Notes: generated from the letters alone by a model not told the origin. Positions 52,955 to 62,322 are shown, numbered from the stretch's first letter. The stretch: DNA of 64,000 nucleotides from Acidobacteriota bacterium (GCA_026707545.1 JAPOWR010000001.1:2819778-2883777), one strand, 5' to 3'. Translations and numbers: made by a program.

Positions 52955-53488
52955 TTACCGGCAGCAGCCGGGCCGTCTCTGATCGGAAGCGGTCGGCGTG
53001 TCCAGCGAGTACACGTTGAACTGCCGCAGCGGCGGCGAGTAGATGTGGAGCGTGATCAGGTCCTCGCCTGCCGGCTGCGTGTTCGCGACCTGGTGGCAGT
53101 CGTCCTCCTCCGAGGCGCAGACGCGGCCGGCCCCGTGCTCGCGGCGCGCGCAGGGGCAAATGAGCCCGGACGCCGTCGGCTCGAACGCGGTCTCGGTCGC
53201 CACGCCTTCGACGACGCGGAAAGCGCAGCTCGAGCCCCGGTGGTCGTGAATCGGGGTCCGCTGTCCGCTGGACCAGCACATGCAGACCAGTTCGTACCAG
53301 TCCGACTCGGCGATCCGGTTCCGTCGGTAGCCGTTCGCGCCGAAGCGGCAGGCGGCGCCGAGGTCGGCCCGGGTCACCGCGAGGTCGCCCAGCAGACCGC
53401 TCAGGACCTCCAGGTCGGCGCGGCCGTCGAGCGACCCCAGGTAGTCCAGCAGCGGACCGAGGCGGCCCGTGGACGACCCTGAACTCAC
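52955..53488 (-). CDS. Cysteine dioxygenase type I family protein
   Basis: A 177-residue cupin. TPIHDHRGSSCAFRVVEG carries the two iron-binding His (HxH) and the nearby Cys that in some members is crosslinked to Tyr; DCHQVANTQPAGEDLITLHIYSPPL holds the third His and the active-site Tyr. It should oxidise cysteine (or a related thiol) to the sulfinate. GTG 53488 follows the TonB receptor stop by 13 bases. It precedes the lipoprotein with the in-frame TGA, so sulfur or selenium chemistry may link them. Confidence 0.86.
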   Translation of the reverse strand: MSSGSSTGRLGPLLDYLGSLDGRADLEVLSGLLGDLAVTRADLGAACRFGANGYRRNRIAESDWYELVCMCWSSGQRTPIHDHRGSSCAFRVVEGVATETAFEPTASGLICPCARREHGAGRVCASEEDDCHQVANTQPAGEDLITLHIYSPPLRQFNVYSLDTPTASDQRRPGCCR

Positions 53489-53501
53489 GTCACCACCCCC
53501 C

Positions 53502-56342
53502 CTACATCGACCACCTGATCCCGAACTGGGCCGAACGCTGCGGTCCGCGCCTCCGGATCTCTGGAAAGACGGCGTTCGAAGTGGGGCCGTTGGGGTGACC
53601 GATGTTCCAGGTGCGCAGACCCCTCATCTCGGTCACGTTCGTCCGGTCGGTGGCGTTGAAGACATCGATGAAGACGTGAAGGTCGTGCCGTTCCCTGACG
53701 GTGAACGTCTTGGCCAAACGCACATCGGCCGAGAAGACGTCCGGCCCGGTCCTGGTGTTGAAGCCCTCGAAGAAAGTCGACGGATAGGTGACCCAGCCCC
53801 CCGGTGATCGCATGTACGACTGGTCCCAGGCGGTGAAGGGATTGCCGGACCGGTAGTCCAGGAATCCCGCCAGTTGGAGGCCCCAGGGCAGGTTCCCTAC
53901 TGCTGAGAGCTTGTAGCTGTGCTCCACCTCGGTGTTGAGCGGCCCATTGAATTGCGCGGGCGGGTCCCCCAGATCGGACCCGAGCGACGCCCCATTGAGA
54001 ACGGAGTTACCCGAGATCAACTCGAAGAACGAACTGCCGACGGCGTCCTGATTGGTGTAGCTCACGTGCACCAGGGAGCCGTTGGCAAAGCGGCGCTTGA
54101 ACTCGACCTCGACATCGAGGACCTCGCTGTAGCCCGTGTTGGTGTATAGGAGGACATCTCCCTTGGTGGGATCGGGCCGCGCTCCGTCGAGTGCGAATGA
54201 CCGCCTGTTCTGGAAGTCCGTAAAGAAGAGACCATCGCTGTCGGAGCCGAAGACGTGGATGCTGATCGTGTTGCGCTCACCGAGCTGGCGCTCGTAGCCC
54301 ACGTTCCACTTGACGATCTCGGGCAGGTGGAGGTTCGGATCAACGACTAGCTCGCGAGGTTGCGAGCCCGCACTCGTCGGGTCCATTTCGAGAGTCACGG
54401 GATCGATCGGCACACTGAAGAGGAGCGGTGGCCGGTCAGCCCCCGTATGGCCGATCAGGTTCGACCGATCGTGATACAGCCCGGCGCCGAAGCGGAGAAC
54501 GGAACGGCCGTTCCCGCCGACATCGACGGCAGCACCCAGCCGCGCCTCGACGGTCTGGTCGTCGACCAGGTTGTTCCGGTCGTAGCGCCCGCCCAGATTG
54601 AACGTCCAACGGTCGCTCACGAACCAGTCGTCCTGGATGAAGAGGTGGGAGTTCGTGACCGAGACGTCGATGTCGGTCGGAAACTGGTATACGCCACTGG
54701 CCGGAGGGGTTGAGAAGTCGTCGACAAACCCATAGCCCCAGCTTTGCCACGCCGGCTGCATGGTTCGCTGACCGAAGCGCTCCACGCCGACCCCGGTACG
54801 CAGGGAATGATCGCCCCGGAGCCAGGACAGGCGTTCCTTCCACTGGAAGCTCTCCAGCGTGTTGTCGACTTCAGGGCCGATGCCGCCCTCAAGATGGAAC
54901 ACGACGCCGCCTTCCTCATGGAAGTAGAGACGCAACTTCCGCAACGGATCCGCGTCGGACTCCATGCTCCGGTCGGCCCCCACGTGGCCCAGCACCGATT
55001 CGAGCGTCATGTCCGAACCCACGGCGGCAACATGGCGCACGGACAGGCCCAGGGAGTCGTTGGCATGATCCTGGTGCTCTATGTGTTCCTGGCTGGAGCG
55101 GAAGAGCGAGTGCCCAACGGCGGCCTGCTCGCTGACCCAGTTCCCCGACACGCTCAGGTCGTTCGAGTCCGAGAACTGGTGGGTCAGCTTGCCGGTCAGG
55201 CGGTCGCGGTTGGTCACGTTGGCGGTCAACCCCAATTCGACCGGCACGGCCCGTATGTAGACGTGGCTCTGGTTGTAGTCGTAGCCCATCTCATAGTCGT
55301 CGTACTCGTAGCTGGTGAAGAAGTGGGTCGTGCCCCGGTTGATGGGGCCGCCCAGGGTCAGCGATGCCTGTCTTATTGTGAAGTCTTGGCCCTCCAACTG
55401 TTCCGCGTCGTCCGCGGTCCGCCCCGTGAACCCCGCTTCCACCACCCCGTCGTGCTGTTGTTGAACCGTCGCCGAGGCGTTGTACTGGTCGGCGCCGGAA
55501 CGGGTGATGATGTTGATCACGCCCCCGGACGCGTTGCCGTACTCGGCCGAGAACGTCGCGGTCGACACCTGGACCTCCTGGATGGCGTCCAGGTTGTAGG
55601 TCTGCAGCGCCGTTCCCGTCGAGAAGGTCGACCCCCTCTGGCCGGCGCCTGCGGAAGCCCGGGGCCCGGCCCGGGTCTCGGACGTGGCCAGGTCGTCGTA
55701 GTTCAGGTCGCTCAGGTCGTTGTTGGCCACGCCGTCGATCAGGAACTGGTTCTGGTTCATGCGCGCCCCGTGAATGCTGAAGCTGTTGTTGGGGGCACTG
55801 TTGTCAAGGCCGCCGGTCGCGAGGCCCCCGTGGACCCCTGGAAGGACCCTCAGCACGTCCAGGAAGCTCCGGTTCGGGAGCGGCAGGCTCTGGACCTCCT
55901 CGAAGGTGATGTACTTGTTCACGCGGGAATCGACCGACTCGATCTGCGGTCGCTCGGAGACGACGGTGATCTCTTCCGTCACGTCGGCTTGAGCTGCCAT
56001 CTCGAAGTTCACGCGCTGAATGCTGCCGACCCGCACCGCGAGGGATACGGGGGCGCCGGCGTAGCCGGTGGCCTCCACCGAAACCTGGTAGGTCGCGGGG
56101 CGCACGTTCGTCGCGTTGTAGAACCCGTCGGCGTCGGTCGTGAGGACGAGCGGATCCTCGATCTCCTGCGACTGCAGGATGACCGTCGCTCCGGAGACGG
56201 CGGCACCCTCACTGTCCGTCACGTGGCCGAGCACCTGGCCGGTGGGCCCCTGGCCCGCGGCCGGCACGGCCACTAGCAAGACGGCCAGCATCACGGCCCA
56301 GCCCACCGTCTCCGCTTGTCGAGTTCTCGTGTGGTTGAACAT
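53502..56342 (-). CDS. TonB-dependent receptor, Oar-like, with carboxypeptidase-regulatory N-domain
   Basis: A 946-residue outer-membrane protein. After the signal (VGWAVMLAVLLVAVPAAGQ), residues ~35-110 form a CarboxypepD_reg-like domain (GQVLGHVTDSEGAAVSGATVILQSQ). The plug follows (VNKYITFEEVQSLPLPNRSFLDVLRVLPGV, IHGARMNQNQFLIDGVANND, GNASGGVINIITRSG), then the beta barrel to the C-terminal FGIRWSM with an aromatic near the end. Oar-type receptors are abundant in Acidobacteria. The SD-like GAAGGGA precedes ATG 56342. First gene of a minus-strand group with cysteine dioxygenase and the split lipoprotein; substrate unknown. Confidence 0.92.
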   Translation of the reverse strand: MFNHTRTRQAETVGWAVMLAVLLVAVPAAGQGPTGQVLGHVTDSEGAAVSGATVILQSQEIEDPLVLTTDADGFYNATNVRPATYQVSVEATGYAGAPVSLAVRVGSIQRVNFEMAAQADVTEEITVVSERPQIESVDSRVNKYITFEEVQSLPLPNRSFLDVLRVLPGVHGGLATGGLDNSAPNNSFSIHGARMNQNQFLIDGVANNDLSDLNYDDLATSETRAGPRASAGAGQRGSTFSTGTALQTYNLDAIQEVQVSTATFSAEYGNASGGVINIITRSGADQYNASATVQQQHDGVVEAGFTGRTADDAEQLEGQDFTIRQASLTLGGPINRGTTHFFTSYEYDDYEMGYDYNQSHVYIRAVPVELGLTANVTNRDRLTGKLTHQFSDSNDLSVSGNWVSEQAAVGHSLFRSSQEHIEHQDHANDSLGLSVRHVAAVGSDMTLESVLGHVGADRSMESDADPLRKLRLYFHEEGGVVFHLEGGIGPEVDNTLESFQWKERLSWLRGDHSLRTGVGVERFGQRTMQPAWQSWGYGFVDDFSTPPASGVYQFPTDIDVSVTNSHLFIQDDWFVSDRWTFNLGGRYDRNNLVDDQTVEARLGAAVDVGGNGRSVLRFGAGLYHDRSNLIGHTGADRPPLLFSVPIDPVTLEMDPTSAGSQPRELVVDPNLHLPEIVKWNVGYERQLGERNTISIHVFGSDSDGLFFTDFQNRRSFALDGARPDPTKGDVLLYTNTGYSEVLDVEVEFKRRFANGSLVHVSYTNQDAVGSSFFELISGNSVLNGASLGSDLGDPPAQFNGPLNTEVEHSYKLSAVGNLPWGLQLAGFLDYRSGNPFTAWDQSYMRSPGGWVTYPSTFFEGFNTRTGPDVFSADVRLAKTFTVRERHDLHVFIDVFNATDRTNVTEMRGLRTWNIGHPNGPTSNAVFPEIRRRGPQRSAQFGIRWSM

Positions 56343-56553
56343 GTCCTTCGCTCCCTTCCGGTTCCCGCCTTCGCGATCCTGAAGCTGCCCGTGCCGGAGG
56401 TCGTCCGACCATCGGCTACCGGGCACACTTCAAACGGCATGAACAGGCTATGGGCTGGCCATGCCCACTAGCTTGATCCAAACCTCAGCGGAAGTTGATC
56501 GGACTTGAAGCGGTAAGCAACCGGAACGTGAGCCCGTCCGCTAGGATCCGTCG
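56343..56553. other. Divergent intergenic region, receptor / regulator
   Basis: 211 bases between the TonB receptor and the winged-helix regulator, expected to hold both promoters. No operator could be picked out by eye. Confidence 0.45.
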
Positions 56554-58221
56554 GTGATCTTCTACTTCGGCCCCTTTGTGCTGAAGCCCGAGCAGTACGG
56601 CCTCGAGGTGGCCGGACAGCCGCGCCAGCTTCAGCCGAAGGTGTTCGAATTGCTGGCCTTCCTGGTCGCCAACAGGGACCGGGTGGTGTCCAAGGAAGAG
56701 CTGTTGCGAAACATCTGGCACGGCGCCTACGTGTCGGAAGCGGCGATCAGCCGCGCGGTCAGCGAGGTGCGCAAGGTACTCCGCGCCGGCGGCGGCAGCG
56801 CCGACTGGATCACCACCGTCTACGGCCGCGGTTTCCGCTTCGTCGGCCCGGTGATCGAGGACCTGGCCGCACCGGACGGCGCCTCGGCGGTCCCGGATTC
56901 GCCGCCGGAGGAAGAGCGGAGGATCTCGATCGCCGTCCTGCCGTTCGCCGACCGCAGCCCGCAGCGCGACCAGGCTCATCTCTGCGAGGGGATGGCCGAG
57001 GAGATCCTCCACCGTCTCGCGCACGTCGTCGGCCTCCGGGTCGCGGCCCGCGGCGTGTCCTTCCAGTACGACGCCTTGGCCGACCCCCGCGAGGTCGGGC
57101 GGCAGATCGGCGCCGACCTGGTGCTGGAGGGCACGGTCCGCAAGGAGGGCGATGAGCTCCGCATCGGCGTCGAAGTGACCGACGCACGGACCGGGCTCCA
57201 GGTCTGGTCGGAGCAGTGGCAGCGGAACTCGCAGCAGGTCTTCGCGTTGCAGGACCAGACCGCGACCCTCATCGCGGAGACCCTGGAACTGCGGCTGGCG
57301 CCGGACGCGCCGCGGCACGAGGCGCGGCGCACCGCATCGAGCCAGGCCTACGACCTCTACCTGCGGGGGCGCAGTCTCTACCACCAGGCGCGCAAGAAGA
57401 CCTACTACGAGGCCCGGCCACTGTTCGCGGCAGCGATCGAACTCGATCCCGAGTACGCCCTCGCCCACGCGGCGTCCGCGCAATGCTCGGCATCCCTCTA
57501 CCTGTTCCACGAACCGAGCGCGGAGAACCTCAGGCTGGCCGACGCGTCGAGTTCGCGCGCCCTGGAGCTGGCGCCGGAAGTCGCGGAGGCGCACTCGGCG
57601 AGGGCGATGACCCTCAGCACGAAGGGCAGGATGGAGGAGGCCGAAGTCCACTTCCGGCGCGCCCTGGAACTCGATCCGCTGAGCTTCGAGGCGAATCACA
57701 ACTTCGCCCGTCACCGCTTTTCCCAGGGTCAGATGGCGGAGGCGGTCACGTTCTTCTTCCGGGCGATCGAGGCCGATCCGACGGCTTACGCCCCCTGCTC
57801 GATCTGCGCCTCGGCACTCTCGACGCTCGGCCGGAAGACCGAAGCGTCACGACTCCAGGAACTCGCCATGGCCAGGGTGCAAAGGCGCCTGCTGCGCTAT
57901 CCCGACGACCAGCGCGCGATCTACCTGGGCGCGGTCGCTCTTGCCCGTGACGGTCGGACGGACGAGGCCCTCGAGTGGGCCGCGCGGGCGGAAGCGCTGG
58001 ATCCGCAGGATGCCGTGGCGCTCTACAACCTGGCCTGCGTGGCCTGCGTGTGCGGCGATGCGGAAAGCGGCCTGCGGTACCTGGAATCGGCGATCACGCA
58101 CGGCTATCCGCACCTGAGTTGGATCGAGAACGATGCCGACCTGGCGGCGCTGCGGGCGGATCCGCGGTTCGAGGGGGTGGTGGCGCCGTTGCGGGGGGTG
58201 GTGGCGCGGGCGGCCGGCTGA
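56554..58221 (+). CDS. Winged-helix (OmpR-type)-TPR regulator
   Basis: A 555-residue protein. The N-terminal ~100 residues are a Trans_reg_C winged helix (QPRQLQPKVFELLAFLVANRDRVVSKEELL, then SRAVSEVRKVLR and VYGRGFRFVGPV). Residues ~125-240 resemble the TolB-like domain of adenylate-cyclase-associated regulators (ISIAVLPFADRSPQRDQAHLCEGMAEEIL). The rest are TPRs (AAIELDPEYALAHAASAQC, RRALELDPLSFEANHNFARH). No membrane helix. It starts at GTG 56554 with little SD and is divergent from the TonB receptor gene, so it may control it. Confidence 0.88.
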   Translation: MIFYFGPFVLKPEQYGLEVAGQPRQLQPKVFELLAFLVANRDRVVSKEELLRNIWHGAYVSEAAISRAVSEVRKVLRAGGGSADWITTVYGRGFRFVGPVIEDLAAPDGASAVPDSPPEEERRISIAVLPFADRSPQRDQAHLCEGMAEEILHRLAHVVGLRVAARGVSFQYDALADPREVGRQIGADLVLEGTVRKEGDELRIGVEVTDARTGLQVWSEQWQRNSQQVFALQDQTATLIAETLELRLAPDAPRHEARRTASSQAYDLYLRGRSLYHQARKKTYYEARPLFAAAIELDPEYALAHAASAQCSASLYLFHEPSAENLRLADASSSRALELAPEVAEAHSARAMTLSTKGRMEEAEVHFRRALELDPLSFEANHNFARHRFSQGQMAEAVTFFFRAIEADPTAYAPCSICASALSTLGRKTEASRLQELAMARVQRRLLRYPDDQRAIYLGAVALARDGRTDEALEWAARAEALDPQDAVALYNLACVACVCGDAESGLRYLESAITHGYPHLSWIENDADLAALRADPRFEGVVAPLRGVVARAAG

Positions 58222-58257
58222 GGTCGCCGCTTCGCGGCGGCGCATTCAGGCCGCCTG

Positions 58258-58330
58258 CGGCGGCAGCGGACCAGAGGGTCCGCGCACCCAGAGAACCGGC
58301 GTCATTGCGGCGGGTTTCTCTACTGTACGC
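58258..58330 (+). repeat. Interspersed palindromic repeat, copy 6
   Basis: Core GCGGACC-agag-GGTCCGC at 58266-58283 (one base differs in the loop) plus GCACCCAGAGA, then GGCGGGTTTCTCTACTG similar to the right side of copy 1. It lies between the regulator and the SDR gene. Confidence 0.75.
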
Positions 58331-58402
58331 GCTTCGCTTGCACGCCTCCGCCCGACACAGGCACACTCACGGTTTCACTCGAACAGCTCAAGGACGGAAC
58401 GG

Positions 58403-59182
58403 ATGCTGGAACTTGGTCTTGAAGGCAAGGTGGCGATCGTCACCGGCGGCAGCGATGGAATGGGTCTCGCGACGGCGCGCCGACTCGTGAACGAGGGGGC
58501 CCGCGTCGCGATCTGCGCGCGCCGTGCGGAGAACCTGGAGCGGGCCGCCGACCAGTTGCGCGCGGCCGGCGGCGGCGACGTGCTCGCCCAGGCCGCCGAC
58601 GTCACGTCCGGCAGCGACGTCGACCGTTTCATCGACGCGGTGACGGCCGAGTTCGGCGGCGTCGACATTCTGATCAACAACGCCGGCGCGTCGGCCGCCC
58701 AGGGACTCGAAGCGCTGGGCGACGACGCCTGGATGGCGGACATCCAGCTCAAGGTGATGGGCGCGGTGCGGTTCTGCCGGGGCGTCGTGCCGTCGATGCG
58801 CGAGCGCGGCGGCGGCGCGATCGTCAACGCGACGATCGGCGGCGGCAAGGCGGCGCCGGCGCGGGCGCTGCCGACCAGCGTCACCCGCGCCGCCGGCATC
58901 AACCTGACCAAGTCCCTCGCCAACGAGCTGGCCGCCGACAACATCCGCGTCAACACGATCTGCATCGGCCTGATCAAGAGCGAGCAGTGGGTGCGCCGGG
59001 CGGAGGGCCAGGGCGCCGACGTCGAGTCGATCTACGAGGCGATGGGCAAGCGGGTTCCGCTGGGGCGCGTCGGCGAGGCGGAGGAGTACGCGGACCTGAT
59101 CGCGTTCCTGGTCTCGGAGCGCGGCGCCTACATCACTGGAACGGCCATCAACCTGGACGGCGGGCTCTGTCCCGTCGTTTGA
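58403..59182 (+). CDS. SDR-family oxidoreductase lacking the usual catalytic Tyr-x3-Lys
   Basis: A 259-residue protein with a clear Rossmann core: VAIVTGGSDGMGLATARRLVNEGARVAIC (TGxxxGxG), VDILINNAGASAAQG (NNAG) and DGG near the end. At the position of the catalytic Tyr-x3-Lys it reads LPTSVTRAAGINLTKSL, so the Tyr and Lys are Thr and Arg, and the preceding region NATIGGG has no clear catalytic Ser. NAD binding is likely, but the standard hydride-transfer mechanism is in doubt. ATG 58403 has AAGGA upstream. First of a four-gene operon with gaps of 15-31 bases. Confidence 0.85.
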   Translation: MLELGLEGKVAIVTGGSDGMGLATARRLVNEGARVAICARRAENLERAADQLRAAGGGDVLAQAADVTSGSDVDRFIDAVTAEFGGVDILINNAGASAAQGLEALGDDAWMADIQLKVMGAVRFCRGVVPSMRERGGGAIVNATIGGGKAAPARALPTSVTRAAGINLTKSLANELAADNIRVNTICIGLIKSEQWVRRAEGQGADVESIYEAMGKRVPLGRVGEAEEYADLIAFLVSERGAYITGTAINLDGGLCPVV

Positions 59183-59213
59183 CCGGTCGCGAACTGCCGA
59201 CAAGGAGCGGAAC

Positions 59214-60260
59214 GTGAAAGTAGCGATGCAGCGGAACCCCTTCAACCGCCGGGATCTGATCGAGGAGCAGGGCTTCGAGGTCGTGGAGGGTGTCTGCCGG
59301 AGCGAGGACGACCTCGCCGACCTGCTGTCGGACGCCGACGGCGCCCTGATCGGCGTCATGCCGCTGACCTCGCGCTCCGTGCTCGAGCGCTGTCCGAAGC
59401 TCAAGGTGGTCAGCCGGCTGGGAGTCGGCGTCGACTCGATCGACCTCGACGCCGCCACCGAACTCGGCATCCTGGCGACCAACGTACCCGGGTCGAACAC
59501 GACCGAGGTGGCCGACCACGCGATGGCGCTGATGCTCGCGCTGACGCGGTGCGTGGTCGACGCCGCCGGCACGACCCGCGACGGCCGCTGGGGCCATCGG
59601 GAATCGATGATCGGGCTCCTCACCAAAACCCGACGGATCGCCGGCCACACCGTCGGCATCATCGGCTTCGGCAACATCGGCCGCGCCTTCGCCACCCGGA
59701 TTCGCGGCTTCGGCCCAGGTCGGATCATCGCCGCCGACCCCTACGTCGATCAGGTCGCGGCCGACCTCTACGGTGTCCAGATCGTGCCGCTCGAGGAGCT
59801 GCTCGCCGAGGCCGACTACGTGACGATCCACTGCTCGATGACGGAGGAGACGCACCACCTGATCAACAGCGACACGCTGGCGCTGATGAAGCCGACCGCG
59901 CTCCTGGTCAACGCGGCGCGCGGCAAGATCATCGACGGTGCGGCCCTGGCCGAAGCCCTCGCCGAAGGGCGGATCGAGGCCGCCGCGCTCGACGTCACCG
60001 AGAAGGAACCGATCGACCCTGACGACCCGCTGCTGAAGCTGCACAACTGCATCGTGACCCCGCACATCGCCGGCTTCTCGCCGGTGTTCCTGGGCGAATG
60101 CCCGATCCGCCAGGCCGAGAACGTGATCCGGGTGCTTACCGGACAGATGCCCCACGGCATCGCGAATCCGGAGGCGATCAAGACGATCGCGGTGATGCGG
60201 GCCAGCGACCCGGGGCGCTGGGAGGGAGTGCCGGACTTCTCGACCGCGCTAGCGTTGTAG
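59214..60260 (+). CDS. D-isomer 2-hydroxyacid dehydrogenase
   Basis: A 348-residue NAD-dependent dehydrogenase. Motifs: VGIIGFGNIGRAFATRIRGFGPGRIIAADPYV (GxGxxG), TALLVNAARGKIIDGAALAEAL (catalytic Arg), AALDVTEKEPI (Glu) and TPHIAGFSP (His). Related to phosphoglycerate dehydrogenase and glyoxylate reductase groups, with no ACT domain. GTG 59214 has AAGGAG about 10 bases upstream. Likely works with the adjacent SDR and cyclase on hydroxy acids. Confidence 0.92.
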   Translation: MKVAMQRNPFNRRDLIEEQGFEVVEGVCRSEDDLADLLSDADGALIGVMPLTSRSVLERCPKLKVVSRLGVGVDSIDLDAATELGILATNVPGSNTTEVADHAMALMLALTRCVVDAAGTTRDGRWGHRESMIGLLTKTRRIAGHTVGIIGFGNIGRAFATRIRGFGPGRIIAADPYVDQVAADLYGVQIVPLEELLAEADYVTIHCSMTEETHHLINSDTLALMKPTALLVNAARGKIIDGAALAEALAEGRIEAAALDVTEKEPIDPDDPLLKLHNCIVTPHIAGFSPVFLGECPIRQAENVIRVLTGQMPHGIANPEAIKTIAVMRASDPGRWEGVPDFSTALAL

Positions 60261-60275
60261 CCAGGAGGTACCGCA

Positions 60276-61466
60276 ATGAAACGCCGCTTCTACCTTGGTG
60301 TCCTGCTCGCAGGTGCCCTGGCGGCGTGCACCGCCGGCGGCGACGCGACCGGAGCCGCCGACCCCGGTGCTCAGGTCGTCCTGCTGAACAGCGACAACTT
60401 CGAGCAGGAGGTCTACCTGGCCGACGTGCCCGTTCTGGTGGACTTCACCGCCACCTGGTGCGTCCCGTGCAAGGTGGTCGACCCGATCGTCGAGAGTCTG
60501 GCGCCCGAGATGGCGGGACGGGCGAAGATCGGCAAGCTGGACATCGACGAGTCGCCCGACATCTACCGGGGGCTGCGGGTCAACGGTGTGCCGCACGTCC
60601 TCTTCTTCCGGAACGGCGAAGAGCAGGACCGGATCGCGGGCGTCCAGAGCCGGGAGACCTACGTCGACTACCTGGAGGCAATGATCGCAGGCGAATCGGC
60701 GTTCGACGCTTCGCTCTCATTCCTCGACAACGACGCGTTCCGTCGCCACTTCGTCGTCTCGCGGCCGGTGGAGCACCTGGAGAGGGCGCTCCCCGAACGG
60801 CCGGACCTGCTTGTCGAACCATTCGAGAACGGCCAGACGCCCCTGTCGCTGATCCTGATCTCGCCCAGCGTCCGGCAGAACGCCCAGATCGACCTCGCGC
60901 TGGCACACGATCCCGTGATCTCCACGGCCGACCTTGCCGGCCTCGGCCGCTGCGATGAACTGGAGGCCGCCCTTGCCGACGACCCCGAGGCGTCCAGCCG
61001 GCCGGACCCGGACGGCGCTTCACCGCTCTGGGTGGCTCTGATGCGCTCGCACCGGCTCGCAGACAGAAGCTGCCTCCGCACCCTCCTGGATGCTGGCGCC
61101 GACCCTTCCGGGGCACAGGACCGTCGCTTCCAGCTCGCCCGTCCGGTCATCCTGCGGGAGGACATCGAGCTGTTGCGGGAGTTCCTCGAGCGAGGCCTGG
61201 ATCCCGAGTCCACGGACGACGAGGGCTACAACATGCTCCACTGGGCAAGCCTCTACGGCATGGTCGACGGCGCCCGCCTGCTGCTGGAGCGCGGGATGGA
61301 CCCCGGCGCGGAGACCCTGCAGGGCCAGACCGCGCTCGACATCGTCCTTGACCGCCGCCAGCGAAGAATGGAAGCCCTTGAGGAGGTCGAGTCCGAGGAG
61401 CACCGAACCCAACTGGCCGAGACGCTCACGAAGATCGACGAGATGATCGAGCTGCTCGAAGGCTAG
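60276..61466 (+). CDS. Thioredoxin-ankyrin lipoprotein
   Basis: A 396-residue lipoprotein. The signal ends in a lipobox (GVLLAGALAAC). Residues ~35-140 are a thioredoxin domain with DFTATWCVPCKVVDPIVESL (WCxPC) and VNGVPHVLFFRNG (cis-Pro). After a linker, ankyrin-like repeats follow: DGASPLWVALMRSHRLADRSCLRTLLDAGADPS and DDEGYNMLHWASLYGMVDGARLLLERGMDPGAETLQGQTALDIVLD. AGGAGG lies before ATG 60276. The fusion is uncommon; a periplasmic disulphide or client-binding role is inferred. Confidence 0.87.
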   Translation: MKRRFYLGVLLAGALAACTAGGDATGAADPGAQVVLLNSDNFEQEVYLADVPVLVDFTATWCVPCKVVDPIVESLAPEMAGRAKIGKLDIDESPDIYRGLRVNGVPHVLFFRNGEEQDRIAGVQSRETYVDYLEAMIAGESAFDASLSFLDNDAFRRHFVVSRPVEHLERALPERPDLLVEPFENGQTPLSLILISPSVRQNAQIDLALAHDPVISTADLAGLGRCDELEAALADDPEASSRPDPDGASPLWVALMRSHRLADRSCLRTLLDAGADPSGAQDRRFQLARPVILREDIELLREFLERGLDPESTDDEGYNMLHWASLYGMVDGARLLLERGMDPGAETLQGQTALDIVLDRRQRRMEALEEVESEEHRTQLAETLTKIDEMIELLEG

Positions 61467-61482
61467 CGCCGAGGAGAAGGCC

Positions 61483-62322
61483 ATGACCCGAAGAAGAACT
61501 GAGATCGCTTCCCTGCTCTCCTTTCTCGCAGGCGGAGTGTTGCTCGCCGCCTGCGCAGCCCCGCCGCCCGAGGACGTGGCAAGTCCAGTCGGCGTGGAAG
61601 ACGTCACCAACTGGCGCATGATCGACCTGAGCCACGCCTACGGCGGCAACACGCTCTACTGGCCCACCGACACGAAGGGCTTCGCTCTCGAGACGCTCGC
61701 CGAGGGCATGACGGAGGCCGGCTACTTCTACGCCGCCAAGGAGTTCGCGACCGCCGAGCACGGCGGTACCCACCTCGACGCGCCCGTCCACTTCGCCGAA
61801 GGCGGCGACGACGTCGCGTCGATTCCGCTCGACAGCCTGATCCTGCCCGGCATCGTCGTCGACGTCACGGAATCGGCCGCGGCCGACCCGGACTACCTCG
61901 TGACCGCCGAAGACGTCCTCGCCTGGGAAGACCGGCACGGCCCGGTGCCGGCCGGCGTGGCCGTCCTCATCCGCACGGGCTGGGCGGCCCGCTGGCCCGA
62001 CGCCCTCGCCTACCTCGGCGATGACACCCCCGGCGACGCCAGCAACCTCCACTTCCCCGGCGTCGGCGAGGACGCGGCACGCCTGCTCATCGAGGAGCGC
62101 GCCATCGGTCTTCTCGGCATCGACACGGCCAGCATCGACTACGGCCAGTCGACCGACTTCATCGTCCACCAGATCGGTGGCGCCGCCGGCATCCCCAACC
62201 TGGAGAACGTCGGGGACCTGTCGGAAGTACCCGAGACGGGCTTCCTGCTCGCGGCCCTGCCGATGAAGATCGAAGGCGGCACCGGCGCGCCGGTGCGGAT
62301 CGTGGCGCTGGTTCCGCGGTAA
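61483..62322 (+). CDS. Cyclase-family hydrolase, exported lipoprotein (kynurenine formamidase-like)
   Basis: A 279-residue protein. Signal with lipobox (GGVLLAACAAP), then a cyclase domain: IDLSHAYGGNTLYWPTD and AEHGGTHLDAPVHFAEGG, the HGGTHxDAPxHF metal-binding motif of the kynurenine formamidase/isatin hydrolase family, and LLGIDTASIDYGQSTDFIVHQ. It hydrolyses cyclic or N-acyl amides in related proteins; substrate unknown. Last gene of the operon, 16 bases after the thioredoxin-ankyrin gene. Confidence 0.9.
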   Translation: MTRRRTEIASLLSFLAGGVLLAACAAPPPEDVASPVGVEDVTNWRMIDLSHAYGGNTLYWPTDTKGFALETLAEGMTEAGYFYAAKEFATAEHGGTHLDAPVHFAEGGDDVASIPLDSLILPGIVVDVTESAAADPDYLVTAEDVLAWEDRHGPVPAGVAVLIRTGWAARWPDALAYLGDDTPGDASNLHFPGVGEDAARLLIEERAIGLLGIDTASIDYGQSTDFIVHQIGGAAGIPNLENVGDLSEVPETGFLLAALPMKIEGGTGAPVRIVALVPR

